The position numbers and the translations under genes were made by a program. This document shows positions 13,410 through 25,074 of a DNA stretch of 64,000 bases, piece by piece. Origin of the DNA: Trogon surrucura (lineage: Eukaryota > Chordata > Aves > Trogoniformes > Trogonidae). The stretch's first letter is position 1. Every line of letters begins with the position of its first letter. The stretch covers positions 18,205,487 through 18,269,486 of the forward strand of contig CM036622.1 in NCBI GenBank assembly GCA_020746105.1. The letters are read 5' to 3'. The notes below the pieces were generated by a model, which was given only the letters and a program-made list of their open reading frames with translations, did no database searches and was not told the origin of the DNA.

Positions 13410-13850
13410 GCTTCTCCCAGCTTGGTGCTACCTGGCGTCTTTGTGAGGGTGCATCCTCTCCTGTCCTCCAGCTTGTTGGTGATGGCACCACATTGGAAGT
13501 CTTGCTGAGGTCGATGTAAACAACTTCCATTCCTATTTCCTGATTTGTAGAATTGGGGAAGAAGGCAGAGGAGGAGCAGAAGGCAAACAAGTTGGCCAAG
13601 CTGCTCTTGCTTATCCATGCTGGCTCTTCTCAGTCACCTTGTCCCTCATGTCCTTAGACACAGCTCCCATGAGGCTCTTCTCTTTGATTTTGCCAGGCCG
13701 TGGCCAGCCTGCTGTCTGCTAGAGCCTCCATTCTTCAGAAGGCAGATGTAATATTTGCCTTTTTGCTGGTCATCAGGAACGTCCTGACGGCCTCCAGTTA
13801 CCACAGCCCTTCAGAGATTAGAGAGAGCAGTCTCTGGGTGACATATTTCT
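13410..13850 (-). mobile_element. Decayed CR1 reverse-transcriptase fragment
   Basis: Read on the minus strand, this region follows the CR1 ORF2 reverse-transcriptase DNA in order. It starts with GGGCTGTGGTAACTGGAGGC and TTCCTGATGACCAG near 13800. A CAGCATGGAT stretch (Q-H-G-F region) follows near 13620, and GTTTACATCGACCTCAGCAA with GGTGCCATCACC near 13510. The last corresponds to the conserved Asp-containing block before motif A. Stops and gaps break every frame. It lacks both ends of the element and is clearly older than the 2124 and 35672 copies. Confidence 0.7.
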
Positions 13851-16800
13851 GATCCGAAATATAAAACTTACTGTTAAATGCTAATGTTCTTCAAGCTTCT
13901 GTTCTAAAATTTGATACAACATGTATTACGAAAATGTGTGGAGACTTTCTTTCTTATTTTACTTATCCTGGTTTAACATTTGAAATTACTTCAAATACAT
14001 ATTTTTTACTAGAGGAAAAAAGTTCAGGGTAAAAAAATTACATGTGAAGGAAGAATATTAAAAGGTCAAAAAGCCAGAAAGCTAACAGAAGAGATTGAAG
14101 GAAGTGTTGCAGTGCAGAAGGAAATGGAAACTCTTACTTATCAAAAATTAGATCATTTGGATGAAAAACATAACAGATACAAATGAATGTGTTAAAATCT
14201 ATTATTTAAAAAAATAATTTCATGGTTTGTTTCATGAATTTTAACATGTATCCTGTTACTCTGAATTCCTCTTGCTTGCAACAGGAGTACCTCATTATCC
14301 CAGTTAGTGTTCTAATGAAGCAGCTGAGTCCCCACGTCGCGAGATTCTCCACCTCTGAGCACCCAAGTTCAGGTTCTTCATAGTGTTACACAGAGTGTGG
14401 AAAAAGCGTGTGGCACAATGCCCAGAATGGTTAAGCTGAAATGTCTTCAGCTCAATCTGTGTGTGTTAGCCAGATACTTGGCTAATCATCCCACAACATT
14501 TAGCAGAAAATACTGATGATTTTAGGGAATTGCAAACAAAGTTATCACAGTGAAATTAAGTTTCTGCACTGGTTGTGAGCCATTCTAAGAATATCAGGAA
14601 AAAGCAGGTAGGTTACTTTTACCAAACTGCAAGTTAATTTTGTATGGATGTTTTAATTGAGTCAACATTTCTGAGCACATGAGCCAATGACATCTGAAAC
14701 TTCGGACAAGCACAGAAGTACAATCTCTTGTTGAAAAAGAGACTGAGAACTTATACTGTAGTAAACTTAGACCTTTCTTTTTCTTACCCTAAGGAAGTGG
14801 TAAAAAACAGAGATGGTAGAAAAAGTGAAGGCAGAAGTAGGAATTAGAAGGGAAAGGACTTGCTGAATAATGCAAGTATAAGAAATGATGGGTCTTTCAT
14901 ATGTCGAATCAGCAGGGCAAGTTTCTGCATATTCAGATTCACTGGTTTTGAAGCAAAGTGGACTTTCTGAAGTTTGGGGGTTTTGTTTGTTTGTTTGTTT
15001 TAAAAAAAGAGTTCATCATTTAAAATTCCAGCCAAAACAGATGTCAGTTTCATTACCTGACAAGAAATAATTGTTATCTTCCAGTGATTTTTAGTATTAC
15101 AAAATTTAGGAGGACACTTTCGTCACCCCATAGTCCTGTGGGCATTCCTGGGGCCTCCAGTTAGGACAATGAAGTGTGTGCTGGGCTGTAACATCTAGTT
15201 GCACAGGTGGACAAATACCCCTGTGCATGGGTTGATCAATTTGGACCTTTGCCTCCGTCTGCATTTGATGTGACTATTGGATGTATCTTGAAGGTTTATT
15301 GCTCAGGCTTCAATTCAGCCCAGGGTAGATATGATTTCCCAGTAAGAGTATGAATGTAAACAAAAATATGGAAATATTTTATTTCATAGATTCAAAAAGA
15401 CAGCAGTGCTTGGGTTTTTTAAACACTCACAGCATGCTTCAGTAAAATTGTCCTTAAAACCAGTCTCATTTCTAGAAAGTTGAGTTTTAAGGAAAAAGAA
15501 ATGCCTGTAAATAAATGGAGTGAAAATTTCAAAAGTAGAATAACGAGGTTCTCTATTTTTGCACTAATTATTTAAGTTATTTAGAAAATTTCACCTCAGG
15601 TGGATTTGATTGATCTCTGGAAGAAGATTTGAACATAGATTATAGTAGATACTTGTTAAATCAAAGAAAACAGCATTTCCCACACTATCTCCCATGTCTG
15701 TCTCATGAAATCTAGAGAAAATGAGATTTTTATAAGACATCAGAGTCTTCAATAACAAAGTAGAGAGTGTTTATCTGTGTTCAACTTTCTTAGCATATGA
15801 GTTTAAGCATTTAGTGACACCAACTGAAAACGTTAAGTGCTTAAAACTGAAAATATATCATGGTAAATCGTGCTCACCTTCCCAGGTACCTAATTGTTTT
15901 TCTGTGCTCCTGGGCCATTGGTAGTGTGATACTCAAAGCTGCCTTTGACCTTATGTCTGGAATTCATCTCATTACTGAGGTCCTTCAAGGCTTGCAGAGA
16001 CCCATTTCTTCACCTCAATCTTTATGTGGGCCTCAACACTTTCATAGCTCATGTATAATTGTGACTTCATGGTAGAGCTCACTCTTTTACACAGGCAACT
16101 CATTTTAAGAATGCAGAGAAGTATCTAGGATGGGACAGAGCGGTTCCTAAGGTGGGATTTCAGACCCAGCTGCCTGTGGTGAGCCCTACATGTGGTCACC
16201 CCAGCGTCCCTGCCTCCCTTGGCTTTTCATGGCACAGTATTTGGGGCTGTTGGAGGAGCCAAGGTACGCAAGCACTGCTTCGGCCAACTATCTCCGTAGG
16301 CTGACACCTAAATCCTAACCACTACTGTTAGATTCTTATCTGTACCAGCTTGCTGTTGGAAGGCTTTCTAGCTGTCCTTCAATGACATTACATACATCAG
16401 TTTTGTGAGGCTGGTTGTCTACTCTTCTGCCTAAGTGAGGAACTCTAGGTATGACCCGTAATGACTTGTACGGGCAATTTCTTTAAAAGCTGTTTGCTGT
16501 CGTTAACTTGTTAGAGGAGTTTGTGTTGGAAGCAAAAACGTGATGAGATTTGTGATGGCTCATATCTTCTGTGGGCATCCTCTGGCCCCTGGCCTGGGAG
16601 CAGTGTGTTGCAGTAGCCCAAGGAATCTCAAAGAAATATGAACTACTGTGGAATGCCCCAAATTCTGTCCTGATGCTGTCACGCTGTTATCTTCGGGACA
16701 AAGCTTTCCCAAACTCTGTGTTCTGTGGATTCCGTTGGCCACAGGACGGAAGGCACAACTCGTCTTTATATAGCACTGGGTGGAAGGGGCAGAGGTTCCC

Positions 16801-17460
16801 TGTACATGTCTACAGAAAATTGTTGTGGTAACATGGGGAGATGATGAGGGCCATTCCTGGGAAGCTCTGCCACCCTGATTCCTCCATCCCACCAGTGCTT
16901 ATGTCAACAGTGGCAAATTTCCCACTTAATTCTTCCATAAGAAAGACAAACTGAGGAAACTGGGGTTGGAGTTTGAAAAACCTTTTCGGTTGGGCTTGCT
17001 TTGTGCAGGACAAAACAACATCTGCTTCTGATCTCTGCTCACCAAATTCTCACATGGAGAGGAAAGTGATGATATTGATATTTTGGTTTTTTGTGCTTTA
17101 AGTTCAGTTTTATGTGATGAGCTTTTATTATGCTCAGGTTCTTGCAGCAGTGTTGAAGCTGTGGTGTGTGTGAACCATGTGCAGAAAAGCAACGCGATGA
17201 AGCACGTGCTTCCTACATCTCATTTCCAAGACGCTTTTAGTCTGGACATGTAAACAAAATACCCAGAGAATAAATTTAGGTTCTCCAAACCAAAACTATG
17301 CTTGTTTTTGCAAACATTTGCGAAGTTGAGTGTCAGCCTTTTGATGTACGTTTTTATTCTTAACCTTGAAATGGACAGACAACTCATCATTGTAGCCTAA
17401 AAATTGACTACACGGAAATGTAAACACAAACAATAATTCCTGCTTAAATTTGTTATTTCC

Positions 17461-17482
17461 CTCCCCCCCCATTTTTTTTTTT
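17461..17482 (+). repeat. C-run followed by T-run
   Basis: An uninterrupted pyrimidine stretch: eight C, an A, then eleven T, preceded by CCCTC. It is a slippage-prone simple sequence. Confidence 0.85.
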
Positions 17483-18214
17483 ACCACAAAGTTGTTGTAT
17501 CACAGGCAGTAATTGCTGTCATGTTTTGATCTGTGCTCTAAAATATTTTTATGAGGGGAGTTGCAATGGTTTATTGTCCAGATTCTCCAGATTTAGTATT
17601 TTTAAGGTCTAGATTCTGTTCACATTTAGTCTCAGTACATCAATAAAATATGAATGGACTGGATAATGAAGCAATAACACTAATTTATGTCAAAGAATAT
17701 AGGTTATTGTTTATGCTTTTGCTGAAGTTCCAGAATACTTTATCTATAGAAAGAAATCTTTTTTCTCCCTTGTTCAGAAATAAATAATGCCATGGGAATA
17801 GTCTGTCACGGGAGCCTTCTGCCATGAGAAAAATGGCAAGAGACAAGACTGTGAAGGTTATTTTACCACTCTGGAAAATATTTATTTGGTGGCACAGCTC
17901 TTATTCCTAATCTTTGGCTTTTTAGTGGTAAAGACTAAGTTGTACCCTCTGGTCTGGATGCGAGAAGCCCTAAATTCAGGGAATCTACTGTAGTGTAATC
18001 CAGAGTGAAAGGCAGTCTGCGCATAAACAGAAAATTATGAGGAAGAAGTAGCTTTATCTTTGGTATAGCAACATATACGGAAGAAATGGTGAAGGGCTCA
18101 GCTTGGCAGCTTACATCTATTTAAGTCACCAAAACTCAGGGAGAAGGGGTGACCAGAGCATTCTCAGTCTATAAATGATGCTCTTCATCCCTCTGCCATT
18201 CCTTTGGCTTGGTC

Positions 18215-18238
18215 TTTTTTTTTTTTTTTTCTTTTTTT
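18215..18238 (+). repeat. Poly-T tract
   Basis: Sixteen T, one C, then seven T. No element body was recognised upstream or downstream, so I cannot assign it to a retroposon tail. Confidence 0.9.
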
Positions 18239-20559
18239 GCTGGGGCAAATAAGCCATTTTCCACCTGTCCAGTTTGCTTTTGAATTATCCCTTTGGTAAT
18301 GATTGGAAATGGGGTGATGTACAGATTGACGTATTTTAGTCTGTCTTAGTTGAAGTAGAAGATAGTGTGATCAGTGAGACATTTTCAGGCTTCTAGTGTA
18401 AGTCACCCTCACTAATGATTGCTAAACATTCAGTGCTCTTAAAGGTAGCCAGGAAGAGTGAATTGGCTGGTTTTTGTTTGCTTGGTTCATTGGTTTTAAA
18501 AAAAAAAAATTTAGAAAATGAGATCTGCTTTGCAGGTATTGTCCAATAAAGGACTTCCTCCTTTTCTCATGGATACCGTGCTTCCTATGTATTGTCTACC
18601 TATAAGTGCTTATAAAATGCTAAAGACTGTGCAGTCATGGTTTGGCAGAGGAGTATTTTAGAACAGAAAAAATAGAGCCAAATTGTGTCTGAGCTTATGA
18701 TTTATGGATTTCTAGTGCTTTGTGCCAGGTTCAAGAGAATTGCAAACCCCAGGAGTACTTAGCCTACTAATTTCAACAACTTTGTGTATGAAATAAAGAT
18801 CTCAAAGTATCTTACTGACCTGTCAAATCCCAATTTTAATCTGACTGTTATATGACTACTGTGCATATTGGAGCACTAGTTTTTGTTTTTGTAGTTGTCA
18901 TTCTGCACAAGGGATTTTTTTCTTTTTTAATTTTATTTTTTGATTTGTGGAAGGAAGGAGTGAGCAAAACACACTGACACTTTTTTTCTGTGGACTAAAG
19001 ATGTCATATAGAATAGAATAAAAAAGAAAAATTTCAACGTATACAAGAAATATGAGCAAGATAGCACTGTGGTTGAATAATTCTAAGTGGATTTTTTCTG
19101 AAATAAAAAATATTTTTAATGATAAAGATAATTGGATTGGCATTTTATTTAAGCTTTAAAATTATTCCTTCAGTTTAGATACAGGGTAATAGTATCATTG
19201 TATGCAGAAATCATTTTTATCGGCAAAAGAATTAGGCATAGCTTTTGTTGTTAAGTTGAATTTTAGTAATATTTTCCCCATCTTTAAGTGATATTGCAGT
19301 CCTTAATAGCATCTTTCATTCAGTAATTTCAGAGCATTGTATAAGCCTTGAAAAGGTAAGGAAGAATCATCAGAGACTGGTAAACTGAGACATAAGGAAT
19401 CTAAATGACTTGATTGGGGTAGCACAGTCTTGTAGTGGTGGTACAGAGAGTGTAACCCAGCAACTCTGACTCACCGGTCTTCTTGTATCCAGCAAGTTAC
19501 TTTTAAAGGGATTGGAAGGGTTTCAGAGAAATCAAAATTCTCTTGAGGTGTGTTCTGATCTTCCTTATTCCAAGAACTGTGATGGAACAAGCTTTGATGC
19601 TTATTGTCCATCTTCGTCTTCTGACTTTACTTATATTTTCATAAGCCATTCCTTTACAAATGGAAAATGCTGCCAGGCAGTGGGTTGTCACAGTCCAGGA
19701 AGCTTTGTCACTGTGCAGAGAGGGTAGAAAATGTGTGCACTATTCCATCTGTTTGCTTTCTGATAGATGTCCAGGGAAAGACCTGACTATGTAGGGAAAT
19801 GTTCAAGAGGAGCTCTGTCTTCCAGGCCTCTGTTGACCGACTGGGAGCTAGACAATAATCATGGTGGGATTCTGCAAGATCAATGAATGCCCTACAACTT
19901 CAGGAAGAAAATTATGACTTGTGTTCCATTGATTGCAGCCTTTCTAAAACATAGGAGGTCTCTGTGTTGCCAGTTTCAATCTCACTTTTCTGTTCCACCT
20001 GGCTATGGATGAAAAATACAGCTTACCTTTTGGTACTGCTCCTCACTGAGGAAGCCAACCAAAGGCAGAAGAGCTGCTGTGGGGTTTATCTCATTCTTTT
20101 CATTATATTTGCCCTACCTCTGTTTTCTCTTTAACTTTGATGTTTCCCTTTTGCTTAATATGAGATCAGCTTCAAAATCCCATCAACAGGCCAATAAGTT
20201 GGTGGCATCCTTTCATCATTACTATAATTGGTTAGAAAGAACCCTTTGGCTCTCAGAAATTACTCCTAGGGTGTAAAGTAGATGGTGTTTGGCTAGTGTG
20301 AGCTGTAACCTGATATTTGCACGATTTATTTGTGTTTACTTTGCTGTATTTTATTCTCTCAATCAGGAGCTAAGGGAATTCTGTAGCAATTGGGCTCTAA
20401 GTGAGATGAATCTAGCAGCTGGAAAACATTCTCTTCAGAGTGAAATGGATAGTGTATGTTCACAATTGCTTAAATAATGCGTGTTTTAATGCAGGACTGT
20501 GTGTCGCACTCATTTTTTAATATGAAATATGCACTATGATAGGAAAAGTCGAAGTACCG

Positions 20560-20806
20560 GTGTTAATGGGGAATCTTTCCAAGACCTTACTTTTAAGTGG
20601 ATAAAAGAGTACAAATCTGGAATAACCAAAGGTGAATACAAACAAATTGGCTAGTCCATTAACATAGCTGTCCAGCTGCATCCTAGGCTCTGAGGCCACT
20701 CCAAAACCACAAGCCCGACCGCCTCAGAAGCCTGCCAAGGAGCCAGCTGCTGCTAATAAACAGACTCTACAACTTGGCATCTGGGGTCTGTGATTCCCAT
20801 CCAAAA
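20560..20806 (+). mobile_element. Possible retroviral LTR 3' part (R-U5-like)
   Basis: The segment CCCGACCGCCTCAGAAGCC then CTGCTGCTAATAAACAGACT then ACTTGGCATCTGGGGTCTGT resembles the end of a gamma-like retroviral LTR: a GC-rich R region, an AATAAA polyadenylation signal at about 20754-20759, then a TCTGTGATTCCC U5-like stretch. Left and right edges, primer-binding site and target duplication were not identified. It may instead be unrelated GC-rich intron sequence. Confidence 0.3.
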
Positions 20807-22492
20807 AGAATTCTATGTGAAAAATATTTGAAATTTATCTTTTTAAGTAGTGTTTTGCTTTGGAAGAAAACCCCTTTAGACTAAACTTGCAACAAGTGAA
20901 AAACTACATAAGAACACTGTGGTTGCCATGGGAAGATAAATATCGTTCTTGTGTAAGGAGGCTAGATGTTGGAAGGAGGAATGTTGTTCATTTAGTAACC
21001 TAGAGGCTTCTGGTTCAGCATTTCTGGGTTATTGAGTAAGAAAGACCAAGGTATCTCATTATTCATGCGTAGCTTTGCACAGTTGCATGGGACACTTTGT
21101 TTTAGAGAGCTCAATGGTAGGGCTTAAGCACAAGGGTACATTCCTGAGACTGGATAAGTATTAAGCACATCAATTTCTCACTTTTAAATAATGAAAAAGG
21201 AGAAATTTTATTCATTTTTCAAAGATGAAAACAAATCCTATTAACCAGCTATTCTAAATTAATAAGCTGCTTGGAATGATCTACAAACCAGTTCATTCAC
21301 CCCACACTCCCCACTGAATAATGAAGCATAAGAATTGGAATATTAGTTGGTTGCACTGGTTATTTGAAAATTTAACAGCAAAGCCGACTGTAAATTCTGG
21401 CTTCCTTTTGAAGTAAAATGTGTAAATTTTGTCTAATACTTTTTTTTTTTTCTAGTGCTGCAAGTCCTGTGCTCTGCTACGTTGGCAGAATGTCTTTTGC
21501 AGATTTCTACAGCTGGTGTCAGGCTGTTTTGAGCAGGTCTGGAAAGAGGTGCTCATCGTGACTTTTGTGGCAGGCAAGTTGAGTGCTTTGACCCAGCTAC
21601 AGAGGGGGCTGATGTCAGAACAAGGCACAGATTTCCTGCCATTGGGTGCGCAGGCAGCTCCCCAGGCAATGCCCGCCTCTGGCATCCTCCAGGGTACTTT
21701 AGCAAGTGGTCCATATCTGGGATCATCATCAGGTTGCCATTCATTTCTTTCACTCCAGTTATTATGTGGAGATTAACAGACCAGAGCCTTTACTCATTTG
21801 GAGGCAAAACATATGCTTCTGCCATCAGTCATACAGTCATTGGCTCAGGGAAAAAGAATTCAAAGCTTTCTTCTGACCTGAAGCTTTCAGACTGGCAACT
21901 GGCCAAAAGATGTCATGGGCCCTAGTACAGGCAGTGTGGTAATCTTTCTGTGGAAGGTATTCTGGGCTATTGGATACGTATGGAAATTGCTGTGGGCTGC
22001 AATGGCCAAGATATGTTAGTTGGAGAGTTTGCAGTATAGCACTACTTGCTGGTCTGAGAAGACCAGAATTCCGCAAAACAGCGTGCGGCTGCCTCTCTGC
22101 CCACCCCTAAAGCGTGTCTCGGGATGCTGCTGTGACCCTGCACGTCTGCGTGTGCCTGTTGTCTGAGCAGCTCTTGCTTCAGAGACCACTTACGCCGTGG
22201 CCTAATTCTTTGGGTATATGGAGGACTTTTTATTTTATAGCTATGACCTTAAAATCAGTGTAAATGTAATGCATGTTCACTTCTAGGTCCCCTTTCAACT
22301 GGCCAAGAGGGATAAAATGTCTTAAGCTTAAATTAGAATTAGGCCCCTAGTGCTTTCCTTTGTGAGGATAAAGATCTTATAATAGAATGAAAATTGCTCT
22401 TTGTATTTCAAAGGTATATTTCGACTTGCTTTTTTCCATGCTTATTAGATTTGTGTGAGAGTAGGCCATTTACTCGTTATCCCCTGCTAAGA

Positions 22493-22521
22493 CATATATA
22501 ATAATAATAATTAATAATTAA
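22493..22521 (+). repeat. TA/TAA simple repeat
   Basis: A short AT-only run of ATA, TAA and TTAATAATTA units. It is low complexity. Confidence 0.8.
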
Positions 22522-23488
22522 AGTACATAGCACTTTATTGGCTTACGGAAAATTCTGTCTTTGCTTTACATCATTTACATGCGTTCAGTGTGTCTGGTAA
22601 ACTTGGAGGCATGGAGTAAAGCAGTAAGTATGTTACCTTGACTTTTTTTTTTTATTTTTTTACCTTATCAATACTTAAAATATGTAAGATTACCATGGGA
22701 TATTTCCTGAGCTCTTGGTATACTAAAGCCAAACGTGCTATATGCAGTCACGTCTACCTCTACCATGGCCCTGGAGTGCCTAGAGATTTAAATATGCTTT
22801 CAGACAGATGCAGCTGTCTGTGTATTTGTTAGAGGTTACTGTCTATGTATTTGTTGCCTGCAGTTTTAATCAACCACGACCTGGCTGTGACGTGGAGCGA
22901 ATTTCCAAGACATGCCCGTGGTGCTGGGGCTCAGCTGAGGCGGTTTCTCGTGCTGGTACTCGGGGCTGCTGCTTCAGCTCTCTATTTCTGGGAATGACAT
23001 TGAAGCTCAGGCGGGTGGGGATTACCCAGTGGTAAAATGCGTGTGCAGAGAAATACGATCCATGTGCATTAAGTGCTTTTGATTGTCAGCAAAAGTATCT
23101 ACACAGATACTTGGGGAAGGAAGATCATTGCCCTTTCTCTTCTGCTGTAGATCAGAGTGTCATTACTTGCTAGCATGGCGACTGCACGGTCAATTAAACT
23201 GTTGTGTTTTTTTCTTCTAATGGGTCCTACTTAAGACACATTAAAACCAGGCTAGATTGCAGAGGAATTCTGATGTACTGATACTTGATGGTGTATTCCT
23301 GCTCTCCTGGTTTAAATGGGAGAAATCGAGAAGAAGGAAGGAGAAGACAGCAGGAAAGGCATTGCTGGAAGTGTGGTGCTTTAGGTATTTCAGGAAAGCC
23401 GCTGAACTTCACCCATCACCCTTTGGTTCTTCAGGGTTTTTTTGGTTCTTCTAAGTAAAGGGACTTGTTTGAAAAAGTTTATAGCTAC

Positions 23489-23516
23489 TAATATAATATA
23501 TATTATAATATATAAT
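23489..23516 (+). repeat. AT-only palindromic tract
   Basis: A 28-bp run of only A and T that contains the perfect self-complementary core TATAATATATATTATA. It could extrude a small cruciform but is otherwise a common AT repeat. Confidence 0.8.
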
Positions 23517-24122
23517 CCCTCTACCAAGGCTCTGATTTAGTGTGTGCATAATTACAAGCACTAAAGTAGGACGACTGACATGAAAGGGGCAGTTGATTAG
23601 CGTGATCAGAATTACTCAGAGAGTTAAATATTTTCTCTGTTCGAGGCCTAAATGCAGAATGAGCATATTAGAAGTCACTTAGGTGTCATTGCTACTATAA
23701 TGAAAATTGCATGTTTTGCTTTTATTAGTCCATTAGCACATCATGGTTAACTTAGCATTGGGCCAACGTTTACCTGCGGTTGTAACCAGGCGTACTGGTA
23801 GCAGAATATGCTGATCAGTGTGTGGAAGCCGGATTTCCTCCTCTTGGCAGGCAGCTGCGTTCCTGGAGCTCTGACTCCAGCACCCCTGGCTGCCCAGCCA
23901 GAGCCTTGGCCCACAGCATCCCCCAGCTCCCTCAATTTCTCTATCTCCACTTTTCTGCATAGGTCACAGTGGTGACAGGAAATTGTGTCCTCCTTCCAAC
24001 CCCTACTCTGTTCTCCTGACAGGCACTCTGTGCTGTGAGTAAATGTGCTGCTGGTTGGAGAGCCAGGGATGGTTGCAGCAGCTTAAGTTCGCTGTTGTTG
24101 CCCCGGATTGGAGGTGCTCAGG

Positions 24123-24152
24123 TATAGAATCATAGAGTTGTCAGGGTTGGAA
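24123..24152 (-). mobile_element. Minimal CR1 3'-tail fragment
   Basis: TATAGAATCATAGAGTTGTC followed by AGGGTTGGAA matches the last about 30 bp of a CR1 read antisense. It is an extremely 5'-truncated insertion lying about 750 bp upstream of the coding exon. Confidence 0.65.
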
Positions 24153-24867
24153 TTCTGTAATTCTGTAGTTTTTATAGCATGTGTGTGTCTTCTCTTGTAG
24201 CATTTATTTACCAGGGAGTTAGGGGAGCGTTGTTTTCCCTGTGAGAATGACTCCCTTTTAAAGTGTTGTTTCTCAGTTGTGTGTGGCTTGTAGTTGTTCA
24301 AACGTAGGTAAGGTTTTAAAAGCAGGAGGTCTTAACCTGATCATCTCTTCCAAGCCCTGTTTTTCTATCGTGAAAGATGCCTATGACAGTCTTTTTAGGC
24401 TGCTTTGGGGTTTTTTCCCCCTTTCAGTCTAGCCAACTCTCTGTGTATGTACTGGGTTCTCCTCGCATTTAGAAGAGACTAACTCGGCTTCTGGCATCAG
24501 CTTCCATACCTTTTGGCTAGATATTCTTATTTGTGCCTTAGAGTATTCTTAAAGCAGACTGTGTTTAACTTCTTTCTTTAATACCAGTTACTCCTGTCAT
24601 TTCAGAGCTTTATTTTTGGATCTAGATAAAATAGGCTCATAACCTGGCTACTTTATATCCAGATTAAAAGAAAATAAAGTAAAACAACGCACTTCATAGC
24701 CATGCCTAAACCCAGTATCTCAGCCTCTTTTTGCAATTTGAAAGGCATTGCGGGCTCAGACTGGGTGGGAAGTGGTCAGGGAGGGCAGGAGAAGCAGGAT
24801 GTCCTCAGGGCGTAGCTCTGGAGTTACCGGGATGAAGCAGTGAGTCCTCTATGCTTTTGTTTTCCAG

Positions 24868-24901
24868 TAACAGCCTTTTCATTTTGCTTTGTTTCCAGCA
24901 G
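24868..24901 (+). promoter_or_regulatory. RBMS3: Splice acceptor with tandem NAGNAG site
   Basis: A TAAC branch-point-like motif (candidate branch A at 24870) lies 29 bp before the exon. It is followed by a T-rich tract and then CAGCAG at 24896-24901. Splicing after the first CAG (24898) keeps a Gln codon; splicing after the second (24901) removes it. Both choices keep the reading frame. An earlier AG at 24866-24867 would bring a different frame and is less likely to be used. Confidence 0.85.
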
Positions 24902-25068
24902 TCCTATGCACCAGCTCCCCACCCCATGGCTCCTCCCAGCCCCAGCACAAACAGCAGCAACAACAGCAGCAACAACAGCAGCGGAGAGCAGTTGAGTAAA
25001 ACCAACCTGTACATTCGAGGCCTTCCACCCGGCACCACTGACCAGGACCTTATCAAGCTGTGCCAGCC
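24899..25068 (+). CDS. RBMS3: RBMS3 coding exon: Asn/Ser-rich linker and start of RRM1
   Basis: This exon encodes 56 whole codons, starting [20 protein letters not shown] and ending LIKLCQ, plus two bases of a Pro codon completed by the next exon. The N-terminal half is a Pro/Ser/Asn linker. The C-terminal half starts RRM1, with the RNP2 motif LYIRGL at 25007-25024. RBMS3 is a single-strand/RNA-binding protein of the MSSP family, known to bind AU-rich 3' UTRs, such as that of PRRX1, mainly in the cytoplasm. The assignment to RBMS3 rather than RBMS1 or RBMS2 rests on the SYAPAPHP linker and [12 protein letters not shown], which match my memory of RBMS3 (RBMS1 has H and V at the two variable sites). 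It is bounded by a CAG acceptor and a GTAAGT donor. It is probably the second coding exon. Confidence 0.95.
24950..24982 (+). repeat. RBMS3: Coding Asn/Ser microsatellite
   Basis: Eleven AAC and AGC codons form a 12-bp period (AGCAGCAACAAC) repeated about two and a half times. They encode an [11 protein letters not shown] run just before the Gly-Glu-Gln that leads into RRM1. Such a tract is prone to length change by replication slippage in multiples of 3 bp without breaking the frame. It sits in a linker expected to be disordered. Confidence 0.9.
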
Positions 25069-25074
25069 GTAAGT
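25069..25074 (+). promoter_or_regulatory. RBMS3: Splice donor (GTAAGT)
   Basis: The exon ends in CC and is followed by a consensus GTAAGT. The intron is phase 2: the last Pro codon takes its third base from the exon 29.3 kb downstream. Confidence 0.93.

Larger units (their letters stand above)
13851..24122. other. RBMS3: Intronic sequence with no recognised gene
   Basis: About 10 kb, mainly AT-rich. It contains (TTTG)n at 14980-15001, a C-run then T-run at 17461-17482, a T-rich run at 18215-18238, TAA/TTA repeats at 22493-22521, and a possible LTR remnant at 20560-20806 (listed separately). GC rises at 21450-21730 and 22080-22210 without a recognisable product. Confidence 0.5.
1..24898 (+). 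other. RBMS3: RBMS3 intron (3' portion), upstream of the first exon in the window
   Basis: This stretch lies immediately 5' of a recognisable RBMS3 coding exon and contains no convincing coding sequence, so I read it as intron. The exon that follows starts on a whole codon, so the intron is phase 0. It holds CR1 pieces at 2124, 11216, 13410 and 24123, an ERV LTR at 10519-11616, and simple repeats. The known family protein begins with a short Tyr-rich N-terminus that must be encoded upstream of the window. An alternative first exon could hide here, but I could not identify one. Confidence 0.85.

Noticed and set aside
20695-20770. Possible Pro/Lys-rich coding exon (TPKPQARPPQKPAKEPAAA)
   Set aside because: No acceptor or donor at suitable places and no known match; the segment fits an LTR-like reading at least as well.
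23006-23040. tRNA A-box-like sequence (GGATTACCCAGTGGTAAAA)
   Set aside because: No B box (GGTTCGA type) follows at the right distance and no cloverleaf can be drawn; a chance match.
24865-24872. Alternative acceptor at TTTTCCAG just upstream of the exon
   Set aside because: It would put a TAA immediately after the junction or shift the frame; the TAAC is better read as the branch point for the CAGCAG acceptor.
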